A stretch of 12,172 nucleotides of DNA from NCBI GenBank assembly GCA_021775275.1, contig JAJFIE010000399.1, positions 1 to 12,172 on the forward strand, given 5' to 3'. This DNA is from Rhodospirillales bacterium (lineage in GTDB: Bacteria; Pseudomonadota; Alphaproteobacteria; Rhodospirillales; Casp-alpha2). Under the pieces are notes generated by a model that was not told the DNA's origin, ran no database searches, and saw only the letters and a program-made list of their open reading frames with translations. Positions 1 through 7,587 of the stretch are shown in pieces; the first letter of the stretch is position 1, and each line of letters begins with the position of its first letter. Made by a program: the position numbers and the translations under genes.

Positions 1-1326
1 GCCTATTGGCGCGGCGATTCCAACAACGCCATGCTGCAACGCATCTACGGCACCGCCTGGACCAACGAGAAGGATTTAGCCGCATACCTGCATCGCCTGG
101 AAGAGGCCGAACGCCGCGACCACCGTCGCCTGGGGCGCGAAATGGGTCTGTTCCATTTCCAGGAAGAAGCCGTCGGCATGGTCTTCTGGCACCACAAAGG
201 CTGGACCCTGTATCGCGAGTTGCAGAATTACATGCGGCGCAAATTGGACGCCGCCGGTTATGTCGAGGTCAACACGCCGCAAATGGTTGACCGCGCCCTA
301 TGGGAGAATTCCGGTCATTGGGATAAGTTTCGCGAGCACATGTTCATTTCCGAATCGGAAGACCGGGTGCTTGCCATCAAACCCATGAACTGCCCCTGCC
401 ATGTGCAGATTTTCCGCCAGGGCATCAAGAGCTACCGTGACCTGCCCATCCGCATGGCGGAATTCGGCGCGTGCCATCGCAACGAGCCTTCCGGCGCGTT
501 GCACGGCATCATGCGGGTGCGGGCCTTCACCCAGGACGACGCACATATTTTTTGCACGGAAGACCAGATCACCTCGGAAACCAAGATTTTCTGCGATTTG
601 CTGCTGAGCATCTACAAGGATTTCGGTTTTGAAGACGTGGTGGTGAAATTTTCCGACCGCCCCGAGGTTCGCGCCGGCGAGGACGCGACCTGGGACAAGG
701 CCGAAAAGGCGTTGATCGAAGCCACCGCCGCCGCCGGTCTGGAAACCACCCACAATCCGGGCGAGGGCGCGTTCTATGGCCCGAAACTGGAGTTTGTGTT
801 GCGTGACGCCATCGGACGGGACTGGCAATGCGGCACCCTGCAGGTGGATTTCGTGCTGCCGGAACGGCTGGACGCCAATTATATTGGTGAAGACGGGGAA
901 AAACACCGCCCGGTTATGCTTCACCGCGCCATTCTTGGCTCCTTCGAGCGGTTTCTTGGCATCCTGATCGAAAACTTCGCCGGGCGCTTCCCGCTATGGC
1001 TGGCGCCGGTCCAGGTGGTTGTCGCCTCGATCACCAACGATTTCGATGATTATGCCCGCAAGGTTGCCGATGCCTTGCAGCGCGCCGGTATCCGCACCGA
1101 ACTGGACCTGCGCAACGAGAAAATCAATTACAAGGTCCGCGAACACAGCCATGCCAAGGTGCCCGCCATGCTGGTTGTTGGCGGGCGCGAGGCCGAAGAA
1201 GGCACCGTCGCCATCCGGCGACTTGGCGGCAAGGATCAAGAAGTGGTTGCGCTGGAAGAAGCAGTTGCTAGACTTCGCTCTGAAGCCCGCCCGCCTGATA
1301 TGTCACATGACATGATGGACGGATAA
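1..1326 (+). CDS. thrS: Threonyl-tRNA synthetase, 5' truncated by window edge
   Basis: Charges tRNA-Thr with threonine in the cytoplasm (class II aminoacyl-tRNA synthetase). The frame is open from base 1 and reads [20 protein letters not shown], the conserved end of the ThrS editing/SAD region, so the TGS and most of the editing domain lie upstream. The visible 441 residues hold the catalytic core and the C-terminal anticodon-binding domain. The zinc-site cysteine is in MNCPCHV (codon at 391-393). Motif 2 is around [14 protein letters not shown], which also carries a zinc-ligand histidine. The third zinc-ligand histidine and motif 3 lie in [17 protein letters not shown]. The anticodon domain runs from about [12 protein letters not shown] to the end. 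The Met codon at 31 is internal and not a start. It is followed 62 bases later by infC, the usual order in proteobacteria. No terminator is visible in the gap, so co-transcription with infC is plausible. Confidence 0.98.
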   Translation, partial: AYWRGDSNNAMLQRIYGTAWTNEKDLAAYLHRLEEAERRDHRRLGREMGLFHFQEEAVGMVFWHHKGWTLYRELQNYMRRKLDAAGYVEVNTPQMVDRALWENSGHWDKFREHMFISESEDRVLAIKPMNCPCHVQIFRQGIKSYRDLPIRMAEFGACHRNEPSGALHGIMRVRAFTQDDAHIFCTEDQITSETKIFCDLLLSIYKDFGFEDVVVKFSDRPEVRAGEDATWDKAEKALIEATAAAGLETTHNPGEGAFYGPKLEFVLRDAIGRDWQCGTLQVDFVLPERLDANYIGEDGEKHRPVMLHRAILGSFERFLGILIENFAGRFPLWLAPVQVVVASITNDFDDYARKVADALQRAGIRTELDLRNEKINYKVREHSHAKVPAMLVVGGREAEEGTVAIRRLGGKDQEVVALEEAVARLRSEARPPDMSHDMMDG

Positions 1327-1373
1327 AAGGCCGACAACCATCCGAAATAACAGAATAACCCGGAACAACAGAT

Positions 1374-1391
1374 AAAGAGGATTGAGCTATA
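1374..1391 (+). promoter_or_regulatory. Shine-Dalgarno plus AUA initiation codon of infC
   Basis: A purine-rich AAAGAGG at 1374-1380 stands 8 bases before an ATA codon at 1389-1391 that is in frame with IF-3. The frame is closed by TGA at 1383-1385, so only the ATA at 1389 and the ATG at 1404 are realistic starts. The ATG at 1404 is preceded by a pyrimidine-rich stretch (ACCCCCG) with no ribosome-binding sequence. IF-3 genes are known to start at AUU, AUC or AUA. IF-3 itself discriminates against such codons, giving feedback control. The placement is seen directly; the regulation is inferred from the family. Confidence 0.75.
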
Positions 1392-1925
1392 GCCAGACCC
1401 CCGATGAACCAGACGCCATCCCGTGACGGGCCACGCGTCAACGAACAGATTTCCATTCCTGAAGTCCGCGTGGTGGACGCCGATGGCGAAATGGTTGGCG
1501 TCATCTCGACCCAGGAAGGCATCGAAATGGCCGCCGAAGTCGGCCTGGACCTGGTAGAGGTGTCTCCGAACGCCGATCCTCCCGTCTGCAAGATTCTCGA
1601 TTACGGCAAGTACAAGTACGAAGCCCAGAAAAAGGCCAATGAAGCCCGGAAAAAGCAGAAAGTCATTCTGATCAAGGAGATCAAGATGCGACCGGGCATT
1701 GATGAGCATGACTATCAGGTCAAGATGCGCAACGTGCGACGTTTCATCGACGACGGCGACAAGGTCAAGATGACCATCCGGTTCCGGGGGCGCGAAATGG
1801 CTCACCAGAACCTGGGCATGGACGTTTTGCACCGGGTGCGCGACGAAATGGAAGAACTGGCCAAAGTCGAGCAGTTTCCGAGGTCGGAGGGCCGCATGAT
1901 GACCATGGTGCTGGCGCCGAAATAG
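1389..1925 (+). CDS. infC: Translation initiation factor IF-3 (AUA start)
   Basis: IF-3 binds the 30S subunit, prevents premature 50S joining and checks start-codon/initiator-tRNA pairing. From the ATA at 1389 the product is 178 aa, close to the 180 aa of the E. coli protein. It begins (M)ARPPMNQ, like many alphaproteobacterial IF-3 N-termini. The N-domain contains RVNEQI, then [27 protein letters not shown] lysine-rich linker follows ([11 protein letters not shown]). The C-domain contains [18 protein letters not shown] and [18 protein letters not shown], and ends in [10 protein letters not shown] conventional annotation would start at the ATG at 1404 (173 aa), but that codon has no Shine-Dalgarno. 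It lies between thrS and rpmI, as in most bacteria. The family identity is certain; the start choice is likely. Confidence 0.95.
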   Translation: MARPPMNQTPSRDGPRVNEQISIPEVRVVDADGEMVGVISTQEGIEMAAEVGLDLVEVSPNADPPVCKILDYGKYKYEAQKKANEARKKQKVILIKEIKMRPGIDEHDYQVKMRNVRRFIDDGDKVKMTIRFRGREMAHQNLGMDVLHRVRDEMEELAKVEQFPRSEGRMMTMVLAPK

Positions 1926-1959
1926 GCTTTGCCGGATGGTTGTTAAGGCGGTTAATTCC

Positions 1960-1979
1960 ACGCCCTGAAATTCAGGCGT
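1960..1979 (+). other. Small inverted repeat just after infC
   Basis: ACGCC (1960-1964) and TGA (1966-1968) pair with TCA (1972-1974) and GGCGT (1975-1979) around an AAT loop, leaving one bulged C. No T-run follows, so it is not a good intrinsic terminator. It could be a 3'-end or processing stem for infC mRNA ahead of the separate rpmI promoter. Confidence 0.35.
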
Positions 1980-1997
1980 ATTATCCACCTCAACGCC

Positions 1998-2026
1998 TTG
2001 CATTTCCCCCGTTGAGTCGCTATAAC
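1998..2026 (+). promoter_or_regulatory. Candidate sigma70 promoter for rpmI-rplT
   Basis: TTGCAT (1998-2003) and TATAAC (2021-2026) are separated by 17 bases, the optimal spacing. The -10 box matches TATAAT at five of six positions; the -35 box matches mainly in TTG. Transcription would begin near 2033, giving a leader of about 115 bases before the rpmI start. Separate promotion of the L35/L20 genes behind infC fits their need for high expression. The call rests on sequence match only. Confidence 0.45.
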
Positions 2027-2127
2027 CCGGCCCTTCGCCGGATATCCGGCCCGAGCAGCATGGCGGGGCATGCCTGGCTGCTCAAAAAAGCGACCCCATC
2101 GGCTCCACATGGATTTGTTGGAGCCGA
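2027..2127 (+). promoter_or_regulatory. Structured mRNA leader upstream of rpmI
   Basis: This non-coding stretch before rpmI holds several pairings. CCGGC (2027-2031) can pair with GCCGG (2037-2041). That competes with the perfect 14-base palindrome GCCGGATATCCGGC at 2037-2050. GAGCAGC (2053-2059) pairs with GCTGCTC (2077-2083), with a possible inner GGC/GCC helix. TCGGCTCCA (2099-2107) pairs perfectly with TGGAGCCGA (2119-2127). The last stem ends 7 bases before the Shine-Dalgarno of rpmI. L20 is known to repress rpmI-rplT through structured leaders in E. coli and Bacillus, so this could be an analogous L20-binding leader. I cannot confirm a match to a known L20 motif. Confidence 0.45.
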
Positions 2128-2147
2128 CATTTCGAAAGGATAGCAAA

Positions 2148-2345
2148 ATGCCCAAAATGAAAACAAAATCGAGCGCTAAAAAGCGCTTCCGCCTCACGGC
2201 AAGTGGCAAAGTACGAGCAAATTTTGCCGGCAAGCAACACGGCATGAGCAAGCGCTCGCAAAAAATGATTCGCACGGCACGCGGCACCCATATCCTTAGT
2301 GATCAGGACGCGAAGATCGTGAAATCCTATATGCCCTATTCGTGA
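2148..2345 (+). CDS. rpmI: 50S ribosomal protein L35
   Basis: Small basic protein of the large ribosomal subunit. The 65-residue product starts [20 protein letters not shown], the near-universal L35 N-terminus, and is rich in Lys and Arg throughout. The start at 2148 is set by homology and by AAAGGA at 2135-2140, 7 bases upstream. An in-frame Met codon at 2070 would add an unrelated 26-residue extension across the leader hairpins and is rejected. rplT follows 14 bases after the stop, so the two are certainly co-transcribed. Expression probably depends on the promoter and leader just upstream. Confidence 0.97.
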   Translation: MPKMKTKSSAKKRFRLTASGKVRANFAGKQHGMSKRSQKMIRTARGTHILSDQDAKIVKSYMPYS

Positions 2346-2359
2346 GGAGACCCTAAGAT

Positions 2360-2725
2360 ATGGCACGCGTAAAACGGGGCGTCACTTCCCACGCCCGTCA
2401 CAAAAAAGTTCTCAAATTAGCCCGTGGTTACCGCGGCCGGAGCAACTCAAGCTTCCGGGTCGCGCTGCAAAGTGTTGAAAAAGCACTGCAGTACGCCTAC
2501 CGCGACCGGCGCGTCAAAAAGCGTTCGTTCCGCAGCCTGTGGATTCAACGCATCAACGCCGGCGCCCGTGAACACGGCTTGACCTATTCGCAATTCATGA
2601 ATGGCCTTTCGCGGGCTGGCATCGAAATCGACCGCAAGGTTCTTTCCGATCTGGCCTTGCGCGAACCGGACGCCTTTAAATCCCTGGTCGATCAGGCGCA
2701 GGCGGCTCTCGCGCAGACGGCGTAA
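2360..2725 (+). CDS. rplT: 50S ribosomal protein L20
   Basis: Binds 23S rRNA early in 50S assembly and in many bacteria also acts as translational repressor of its own operon. The 121-residue product starts [21 protein letters not shown], followed by [12 protein letters not shown]. Its basic helical N-terminal half and the [19 protein letters not shown] segment are diagnostic of L20. Length is typical (E. coli 118 aa). GAGGAG at 2344-2349 overlaps the rpmI stop region and serves as ribosome-binding site. A strong hairpin follows at 2766-2795. Confidence 0.97.
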   Translation: MARVKRGVTSHARHKKVLKLARGYRGRSNSSFRVALQSVEKALQYAYRDRRVKKRSFRSLWIQRINAGAREHGLTYSQFMNGLSRAGIEIDRKVLSDLALREPDAFKSLVDQAQAALAQTA

Positions 2726-2765
2726 GCCAGACATACCTCCATATTTTGTGGAATTTTGGTACGGG

Positions 2766-2804
2766 AGCCGCCCCGGAGATATTCTCCGGGCGGCTTTCGT
2801 CATT
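2766..2804 (+). terminator. Hairpin between rplT and pheS (terminator or attenuator)
   Basis: AGCCGCCCCGGAGA (2766-2779) pairs with TCTCCGGGCGGCT (2783-2795) through 13 pairs with one bulged C and a TAT loop. TTTCGTCATT follows, a weak U-rich tail. It sits 40 bases after the rplT stop and about 20 bases before the pheS Shine-Dalgarno. It probably ends part of the rplT transcription and reduces read-through into pheST. I saw no Phe-rich leader peptide, so classical phenylalanine attenuation is not supported. Confidence 0.65.
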
Positions 2805-2826
2805 ACAAATACTCCAGAGGACGAGA

Positions 2827-3903
2827 ATGGAAGACCTAGACTCCTTGCGATCGGAATTGATGACCAGCGTCGAAGGCGCTGCGTCCATTGACGACCTGGA
2901 AGCCATTCGCGTCGCCGAAATGGGAAAGAAGGGCCGCATCACAGCGATGATGAAGGGGCTGGGGAATTTAGATCCCGAAACCCGGAAGGCCGCCGGGCAG
3001 AACCTGAACAAACTGAAATCCGACGTCGCCGACGCCCTTGAGACCCGGAAATCCGAAATGGCGGACAGTGAGCTGGATGCCCGTCTGATGGACGAACGCA
3101 TGGATATGACACTGCCCCCGCGTCCGGAAGAGGAAGGGCGTATTCATCCGATCAGCCAGACCATCGAAGAGGTCGTGGCGATCCTGGGCGAGATGGGGTT
3201 TTCCGTTATCGAAGGTCCGGACATAGAGGACGACTGGCATAACTTCACGGCGCTGAATATTCCGCCTGATCATCCGGCCAGGCAGGAGCATGATACCTTT
3301 TATCTGCCGGGCAACGGCGGCGACGAACGGCTGGTGCTGCGCACCCATACGTCACCGGTTCAGATCCGGACCATGGAAAGCGGCGAACCGCCGTTCCGGA
3401 TCATCGTTCCGGGGCGCACCTATCGTTGCGACTATGACGCGACCCACTCGCCCATGTTCCATCAGGTAGAGGGTCTCGTTGTCGACAGGGAGACCCACAT
3501 GGGTCACCTGAAAGGCTGTCTGATTGAATTCTGCCGGGCGTTCTTTGGCGTTGATGACCTGCCTGCCCGGTTCCGCCCCAGCTACTTCCCCTTCACCGAA
3601 CCATCCGCAGAGATGGATATCGGCTGTACCCGTGAAGGCGGAGGCTTGCGTATCGGCCATGGCGACGACTGGCTGGAAATCCTCGGTTGCGGCATGGTGA
3701 ACCCGAAGGTTCTGGAAAACTGCGGTATTGATTCCTCAGTATACCAGGGCTTCGCCTTTGGCATTGGCATTGAGCGTATGGCCATGCTGAAGTACGGCAT
3801 CCCTGATTTACGCACGTTCTACGAATCAGACCTGCGCTGGCTGCGCCACTACGGTTTCTCACCCCTGAACGTTCCTTCCATGGTGGGAGGATTAAACCAA
3901 TGA
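2827..3903 (+). CDS. pheS: Phenylalanyl-tRNA synthetase alpha subunit
   Basis: Catalytic subunit of the heterotetrameric (alpha-beta)2 enzyme that charges tRNA-Phe. The 358-residue product has an N-terminal coiled-coil arm (about residues 1-90, Glu/Lys/Arg-rich). The class II catalytic domain follows: GRIHPISQT (about 104-112), HDTFYLPG (155-162), LRTHTSPVQIRTM (171-183) and the motif 2 region YRCDYDATHSPMFHQVEG (199-216). FPFTEPSAEMDIGC (254-267) is next, then motif 3 around GFAFGIGIERMAMLKYGI (308-325). The ATG at 2827 is preceded by AGAGG at 2816-2820. An in-frame TTG at 2746 would run through the terminator hairpin and is rejected. The stop overlaps the pheT start (ATGA at 3900-3903), implying translational coupling that balances the two subunits. 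Confidence 0.98.
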   Translation: MEDLDSLRSELMTSVEGAASIDDLEAIRVAEMGKKGRITAMMKGLGNLDPETRKAAGQNLNKLKSDVADALETRKSEMADSELDARLMDERMDMTLPPRPEEEGRIHPISQTIEEVVAILGEMGFSVIEGPDIEDDWHNFTALNIPPDHPARQEHDTFYLPGNGGDERLVLRTHTSPVQIRTMESGEPPFRIIVPGRTYRCDYDATHSPMFHQVEGLVVDRETHMGHLKGCLIEFCRAFFGVDDLPARFRPSYFPFTEPSAEMDIGCTREGGGLRIGHGDDWLEILGCGMVNPKVLENCGIDSSVYQGFAFGIGIERMAMLKYGIPDLRTFYESDLRWLRHYGFSPLNVPSMVGGLNQ

Positions 3904-6308
3904 AGTTCACCCTCGGTTGGCTGAAAGAATTTCTCGATACGGACGCGACCCTTGATGAGGTCGTCGACCGCCTGACCATGGTCGGGCTTGAGGTCGAAGG
4001 TGTCGAAGATCGCGCCACCGGTCTGGAAGAATTCGTCATCGCCCATGTGACGGAAGCGGTCCAGCACCCGGACGCGGATCGCCTGCGGGTCTGCACGGTA
4101 GACTTTGGCGGAGATGAGCCGGTGCAGGTTGTCTGTGGCGCACCCAATGCGCGGACCGGCATGAAGGGGGTCTTTGCACGGTCAGGTCTACACATTCCCG
4201 GGACCGGCATCACCCTGAAAAAGGCTGAGATTCGCGGTGTGGAAAGCAACGGCATGTTGCTGTCCGAACGGGAAATGGGCCTGAGCGACGAACATGACGG
4301 CATCATTGATCTGGATGCTGACAGCCCTGTCGGCACCCCTGCCGTCGCGGTCATGGGCCTGGATGATCCGGTCATTGAAATCGCCATAACCCCCAACCGG
4401 GGCGACTGCCTGGGTGTTCGCGGCATTGCCCGTGATCTGGCGGCATCCGGTCTCGGGGCACTAAAACCGTTGAATGCAAACCCCGTTCCCGGCGCATTAG
4501 ACAGCCCTATCAAGGTCCATCTGGATTTTGAAACGGATACGGCGGATGCCTGTCCTTACTTCGTCGGACGTTATGTACGCGGGGTAACAAACGGTGAAAG
4601 CCCCAAATGGCTAAAAGATCGCCTGATCGCCATCGGTTTGCGTCCCATCTCGGCGCTGGTCGACATCACCAATCTGATGACGGTCGGCTACAATCGCCCG
4701 CTCCACGTATTTGATGCCGACAAGGTTGAGGGTGATATCCATGTTCGTCTGGCCACGCCCGGCGAGACCCTGCTGGCGCTGGACGGTAAGGAATATACGC
4801 TCGACGACGCCATGACCGTCATTGGCGATGATACCCATGCCGAGGCGCTGGGCGGGGTCATGGGTGGCGAGGAGTCCGGTTGCACGGAGACCACCGTCAA
4901 TGTGTTTGTTGAGTCAGCCTATTTCGATCCCATCCGCACGGCAAAAACCGGACGCAAGCTGAACCTGATGTCCGACGCCCGGTACCGGTTTGAACGCGGC
5001 ATCGACCCGGAATTCCTGATCGATGGAATGGAGATTGCGACGCGCCTGATACAGGACCTGTGCGGCGGTGAGGTATCGGAAAACGTCATTGCCGGTGCGC
5101 CCCCTGTCTGGCAACGGTCCATTGATCTGCGCCTTGACCGCGTTCGCACCCTTGGTGGCGTTGAAATTGCCGCCGATGAGTGCATCCGTATCCTCGAAGT
5201 GCTTGGCTTTACCGTGGCGCGTGATGGCGACACCCTGAAAACCGAAGCGCCGGCATGGCGGAGCGATATCGTCGATGAAGCCTGTCTGGTTGAGGAAATC
5301 ATCCGCGTTAACGGATACGACAAAATCCCCGCTGTACCGTTCATCAATGATCATAACCTGCCTCATACATCCTATTCGTCTTTCCAACGCCGCCGGGCGT
5401 CGGTTCGCAGGCGGGCAGCGACCCGTGGTCTGGTCGAAGCCGTAACCTATTCCTTTCTGCCCGGCGCCCAAGCCGACCTGTTTGGCGGGGTGCCGGACGG
5501 TTTGCGGCTGATCAATCCCATCAGCAGTGATCTGGACGTCATGCGCCCGTCGCTGTTGCCCAATCTGATTGCCGCGACAGGACGGAATTCCGACAAAGGC
5601 GTGCCCAATGGCGCTTTGTTCGAAGTGGGGCCGGTGTTCCACGGTGAGACGCCAGGGGAGCAATCACAGATACTGGCTGGCATACGTTGCGGCGACATGC
5701 AGGTGCGGAGCTGGGTTGGTCCGGCGCGTAGTGTTGACGCCTTCGACGCCAAGGCCGATGCTCTGGCCCTGCTCGACGACCTGGGCGCACCGACGCCCAG
5801 GTTACAGGTCTTCACCGAAGCGCCCCACTGGTATCATCCAGGCCGTTCCGGGGAGTTACGACTTGGCCCCAAGACGACGCTGGCGCGCTTTGGCGAGGTC
5901 CATCCCGGCGTGCTGCGCAAGATGGGTGTAAAAGGTCCTGTGGTGGCGTTTGAGATTCTACTGGAGAACCTGCCAGAGCCGAAAACTAGAAAAAGCGCCG
6001 CGAAACCACATCTCGAGCTGCCGAACCTGCATCCCGTTGAACGTGATTTCGCTTTTGTGGTTTCAAGCGACACCCCGGCCGAAAAAGTCCTCGGCGCAGC
6101 GCGCGGTGCGGACAAGGCCTTGATTGCCGATGTGCGCCTGTTTGATGTGTTTGAAGGGGGCAATCTGGAAAACGGGATGAAATCCGTCGCGATTAATGTC
6201 ATCCTGCAACCCAGTGAAAAAACCCTGACGGATGCGGAGATTGAAGAAATTGCCGCCAGGGTCGTCGAACGGGTTCAGTCCACAACGGGTGGAAGCTTGC
6301 GTACCTGA
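3900..6308 (+). CDS. pheT: Phenylalanyl-tRNA synthetase beta subunit
   Basis: Non-catalytic, tRNA-binding and editing subunit of PheRS; 802 aa (E. coli 795). Domains in order: N-terminal MKFTLGWLKEFLD; an EMAP/OB-fold tRNA-binding domain at about 40-150 with HPDADRLRVCTV; the B3/B4 editing domain at about 215-395, including ISALVDITNLMTVG and RYRFERGIDPEF; the B5 domain at about 400-480; a catalytic-like module; and a C-terminal FDX-ACB anticodon-binding domain at about 710-802 starting near LHPVERDFAFVV. The start overlaps the pheS stop by 4 bases, with GGGAGGA upstream inside pheS. A gap of 41 bases without an obvious terminator separates it from the next gene, so read-through into the small CNB genes is possible. 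Confidence 0.98.
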   Translation: MKFTLGWLKEFLDTDATLDEVVDRLTMVGLEVEGVEDRATGLEEFVIAHVTEAVQHPDADRLRVCTVDFGGDEPVQVVCGAPNARTGMKGVFARSGLHIPGTGITLKKAEIRGVESNGMLLSEREMGLSDEHDGIIDLDADSPVGTPAVAVMGLDDPVIEIAITPNRGDCLGVRGIARDLAASGLGALKPLNANPVPGALDSPIKVHLDFETDTADACPYFVGRYVRGVTNGESPKWLKDRLIAIGLRPISALVDITNLMTVGYNRPLHVFDADKVEGDIHVRLATPGETLLALDGKEYTLDDAMTVIGDDTHAEALGGVMGGEESGCTETTVNVFVESAYFDPIRTAKTGRKLNLMSDARYRFERGIDPEFLIDGMEIATRLIQDLCGGEVSENVIAGAPPVWQRSIDLRLDRVRTLGGVEIAADECIRILEVLGFTVARDGDTLKTEAPAWRSDIVDEACLVEEIIRVNGYDKIPAVPFINDHNLPHTSYSSFQRRRASVRRRAATRGLVEAVTYSFLPGAQADLFGGVPDGLRLINPISSDLDVMRPSLLPNLIAATGRNSDKGVPNGALFEVGPVFHGETPGEQSQILAGIRCGDMQVRSWVGPARSVDAFDAKADALALLDDLGAPTPRLQVFTEAPHWYHPGRSGELRLGPKTTLARFGEVHPGVLRKMGVKGPVVAFEILLENLPEPKTRKSAAKPHLELPNLHPVERDFAFVVSSDTPAEKVLGAARGADKALIADVRLFDVFEGGNLENGMKSVAINVILQPSEKTLTDAEIEEIAARVVERVQSTTGGSLRT

Positions 6309-6349
6309 GCCCGGCCTGAACCAGAGTGGTTTTGCCAACGGGGATTGGT

Positions 6350-6712
6350 ATGGAACGAAAGACCTATGCGTCGGGGGATTGTATCTTTCTTGAAGGCGAG
6401 CCCGCCGACTGCGCCTATCTTATCGAGGAAGGCTCGGTAGAACTCACCAAACGCAAAGATACCGACGCCGTCATCATTAGCGTGGTGGAAAAAGGTGAAA
6501 TGATCGGGGAAATGGCGCTCATTGATGCCGGGCCACGCAGCCTGTCCGCCCGCTGTCCCGTAAAAACCACCGTACTTGTGATACCGAAAGACGAATTCGA
6601 TCACCGCCTTGACGCCATTGACCCGGTTTTCCAGCGTATCCTCCTGATCCTGATCCGACGGCTCCGCGATCAGACACAGGCCACCACGGATAAATCTACG
6701 GCCAACCGGTGA
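6350..6712 (+). CDS. Stand-alone cyclic nucleotide-binding domain protein, copy 1
   Basis: Soluble 120-residue protein that is essentially one CNB domain of the CAP/PKA-regulatory fold, with no DNA-binding, kinase or channel domain attached. The beta-roll begins at MERKTYASGDCIFLEGEP. The phosphate-binding cassette is GEMALIDAGPRS (residues 53-64). It keeps the Glu (54) and Arg (63) that in this family contact the ribose hydroxyl and the cyclic phosphate, so ligand binding is plausible. A C-terminal helical segment (VFQRILLILIRRLRDQTQ) would be the hinge or C helix. The ATG at 6350, behind GGGGA, matches the start of the adjacent paralogue; an in-frame GTG at 6326 has no Shine-Dalgarno. A class III cyclase lies about 2 kb away. 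Sensing of cAMP is an inference, and the output partner is unknown. Confidence 0.88.
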   Translation: MERKTYASGDCIFLEGEPADCAYLIEEGSVELTKRKDTDAVIISVVEKGEMIGEMALIDAGPRSLSARCPVKTTVLVIPKDEFDHRLDAIDPVFQRILLILIRRLRDQTQATTDKSTANR

Positions 6713-6775
6713 TGAGCGGGAATCTTGAAAGGCCGAAACTTGGAGGGTCAACGCCTGGATTAATAGAGGGGCGCT

Positions 6776-7138
6776 GTGGAACGTAAGACATACTCACCGG
6801 GCGACCGTATTTTTGTCGAAGGCGAGCCTGCGGAATGCGCTTTCCTCGTCGAAGAAGGGAAAGTCGAGCTGTCTAAACGCAAAGACGATGATGCCGTCGT
6901 CATTGGTTACGCGGTAAAAGGTGAAATGCTCGGCGAAATGGCGCTCATCGACTCATCAATGCGCAGCGCTACTGCCCGCTGTACGGAGGAAGTCGCGGTT
7001 ATGGTGGTGCCGAAAGACGAGTTTGACCGCCGTCTCAGCTCCGCCGACCCGGTCATACGGCGTCTCTTGCAGCAAGTAATCCGCCGGTTACGGGATCAAA
7101 CCCAGGCCACCATGGATAAATCGACGGTTATCCGTTGA
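6776..7138 (+). CDS. Stand-alone cyclic nucleotide-binding domain protein, copy 2
   Basis: Tandem paralogue of the preceding gene: also 120 residues, aligning without gaps at about two thirds identity by my hand count (about 79 of 120). The start is GTG at 6776, preceded by AGAGGGG at 6765-6771, and yields the same MERKTY N-terminus. The phosphate-binding cassette GEMALIDSSMRS (53-64) keeps Glu54 and Arg63 but has Met instead of Pro at 62. The C-terminal tails (IRRLRDQTQAT, DKST) are almost identical, which suggests a conserved partner-binding surface. Differences cluster in residues 42-47, 60-66 and 71-75 and around the cassette, consistent with divergence in ligand response. It probably forms an operon with copy 1 (63-base gap) and the following YjbR-type gene (45-base gap). 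Confidence 0.88.
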   Translation: MERKTYSPGDRIFVEGEPAECAFLVEEGKVELSKRKDDDAVVIGYAVKGEMLGEMALIDSSMRSATARCTEEVAVMVVPKDEFDRRLSSADPVIRRLLQQVIRRLRDQTQATMDKSTVIR

Positions 7139-7183
7139 TTGTGGAAAGTCCCGGGAAAGTGAACAAGCCAGGATTGGTCAGCA

Positions 7184-7543
7184 ATGACATACGACGATTT
7201 CAATGATTTTTGCAGCTCTCTTGCGGCAACGACCCATGTGGTTCAATGGGGCGGCGCCCACGTCTGGAAGGTCGGGGGCAAGGTGTTCGGGATCGGCGGG
7301 TGGGCCGATGATGGACAGGCCGGAATAACGTTCAAGGTCTCTGACATTGCCTTTGAGGTTCTGAAGGATCAACCGGGTCTGCGCCCCGCTCCTTATCTGG
7401 CTTCCCGTGGTATGAAATGGATTCAGCATTACTGTGAGCCGGGATTATCCGATACCGAGTTGCAGGACTACCTACAGACCTCTCACCATATTGTGTCGAG
7501 GGGCCTGACAAAGAAAAAACGGAAAGAACTGAATCTGGATTGA
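7184..7543 (+). CDS. MmcQ/YjbR family protein
   Basis: 119-residue soluble protein of the MmcQ/YjbR family, which has a CyaY-like alpha/beta fold and is often labelled DNA-binding although its role is not established. Family features seen: an N-terminal helix (MTYDDFNDFCSSLAATT), a strand pair around HVWKVGGKVFGIGGW, a central FKVSDIAFEVLKDQPGLRPAPYLA segment that resembles the K-x-x-P-x-x-x-x-L pattern of the family, a conserved MKWIQHY block, and a helical C-terminus (LSDTELQDYLQTSHHIVSRGL) ending in a basic KKKRKE tail. The ATG at 7184 has CCAGGA about 10 bases upstream. It ends the + strand gene run and converges on a - strand gene 44 bases away. No link to the CNB genes can be shown beyond position. 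Confidence 0.85.
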   Translation: MTYDDFNDFCSSLAATTHVVQWGGAHVWKVGGKVFGIGGWADDGQAGITFKVSDIAFEVLKDQPGLRPAPYLASRGMKWIQHYCEPGLSDTELQDYLQTSHHIVSRGLTKKKRKELNLD

Positions 7544-7587
7544 CGTCGGAGGGCGTTGTTAAACTGATTGAGAAGCTGGTTTTCCGA

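Noticed and set aside
1236..2003. 255-codon - strand open frame across the thrS-infC junction
   Set aside because: It overlaps two certain genes in antisense, and its translation resembles no protein.
2053..2089. Hairpin at 2053-2083 as an intrinsic terminator
   Set aside because: It is followed by A residues, not T, on the + strand; on the - strand the T-run precedes the stem instead of following it.
2070..2147. N-terminal extension of rpmI from an upstream in-frame ATG
   Set aside because: L35 universally starts MPKMKTK-like. The extension would cross the leader hairpins, and a good Shine-Dalgarno precedes 2148.
2746..2826. TTG start giving a 27-residue extension of PheS
   Set aside because: It would translate through the terminator hairpin. 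AGAGG at 2816-2820 fits the ATG at 2827, and the resulting length of 358 aa fits the family.
2748..2830. Possible Phe leader peptide (reads VEFWYG) for pheST attenuation
   Set aside because: GTG start without a ribosome-binding sequence, only one Phe before the stem, and no stop codon near the hairpin.
6326..6349. Upstream GTG start for CNB copy 1
   Set aside because: No Shine-Dalgarno; the tandem paralogue starts at the equivalent of the ATG at 6350, giving equal 120-aa lengths.
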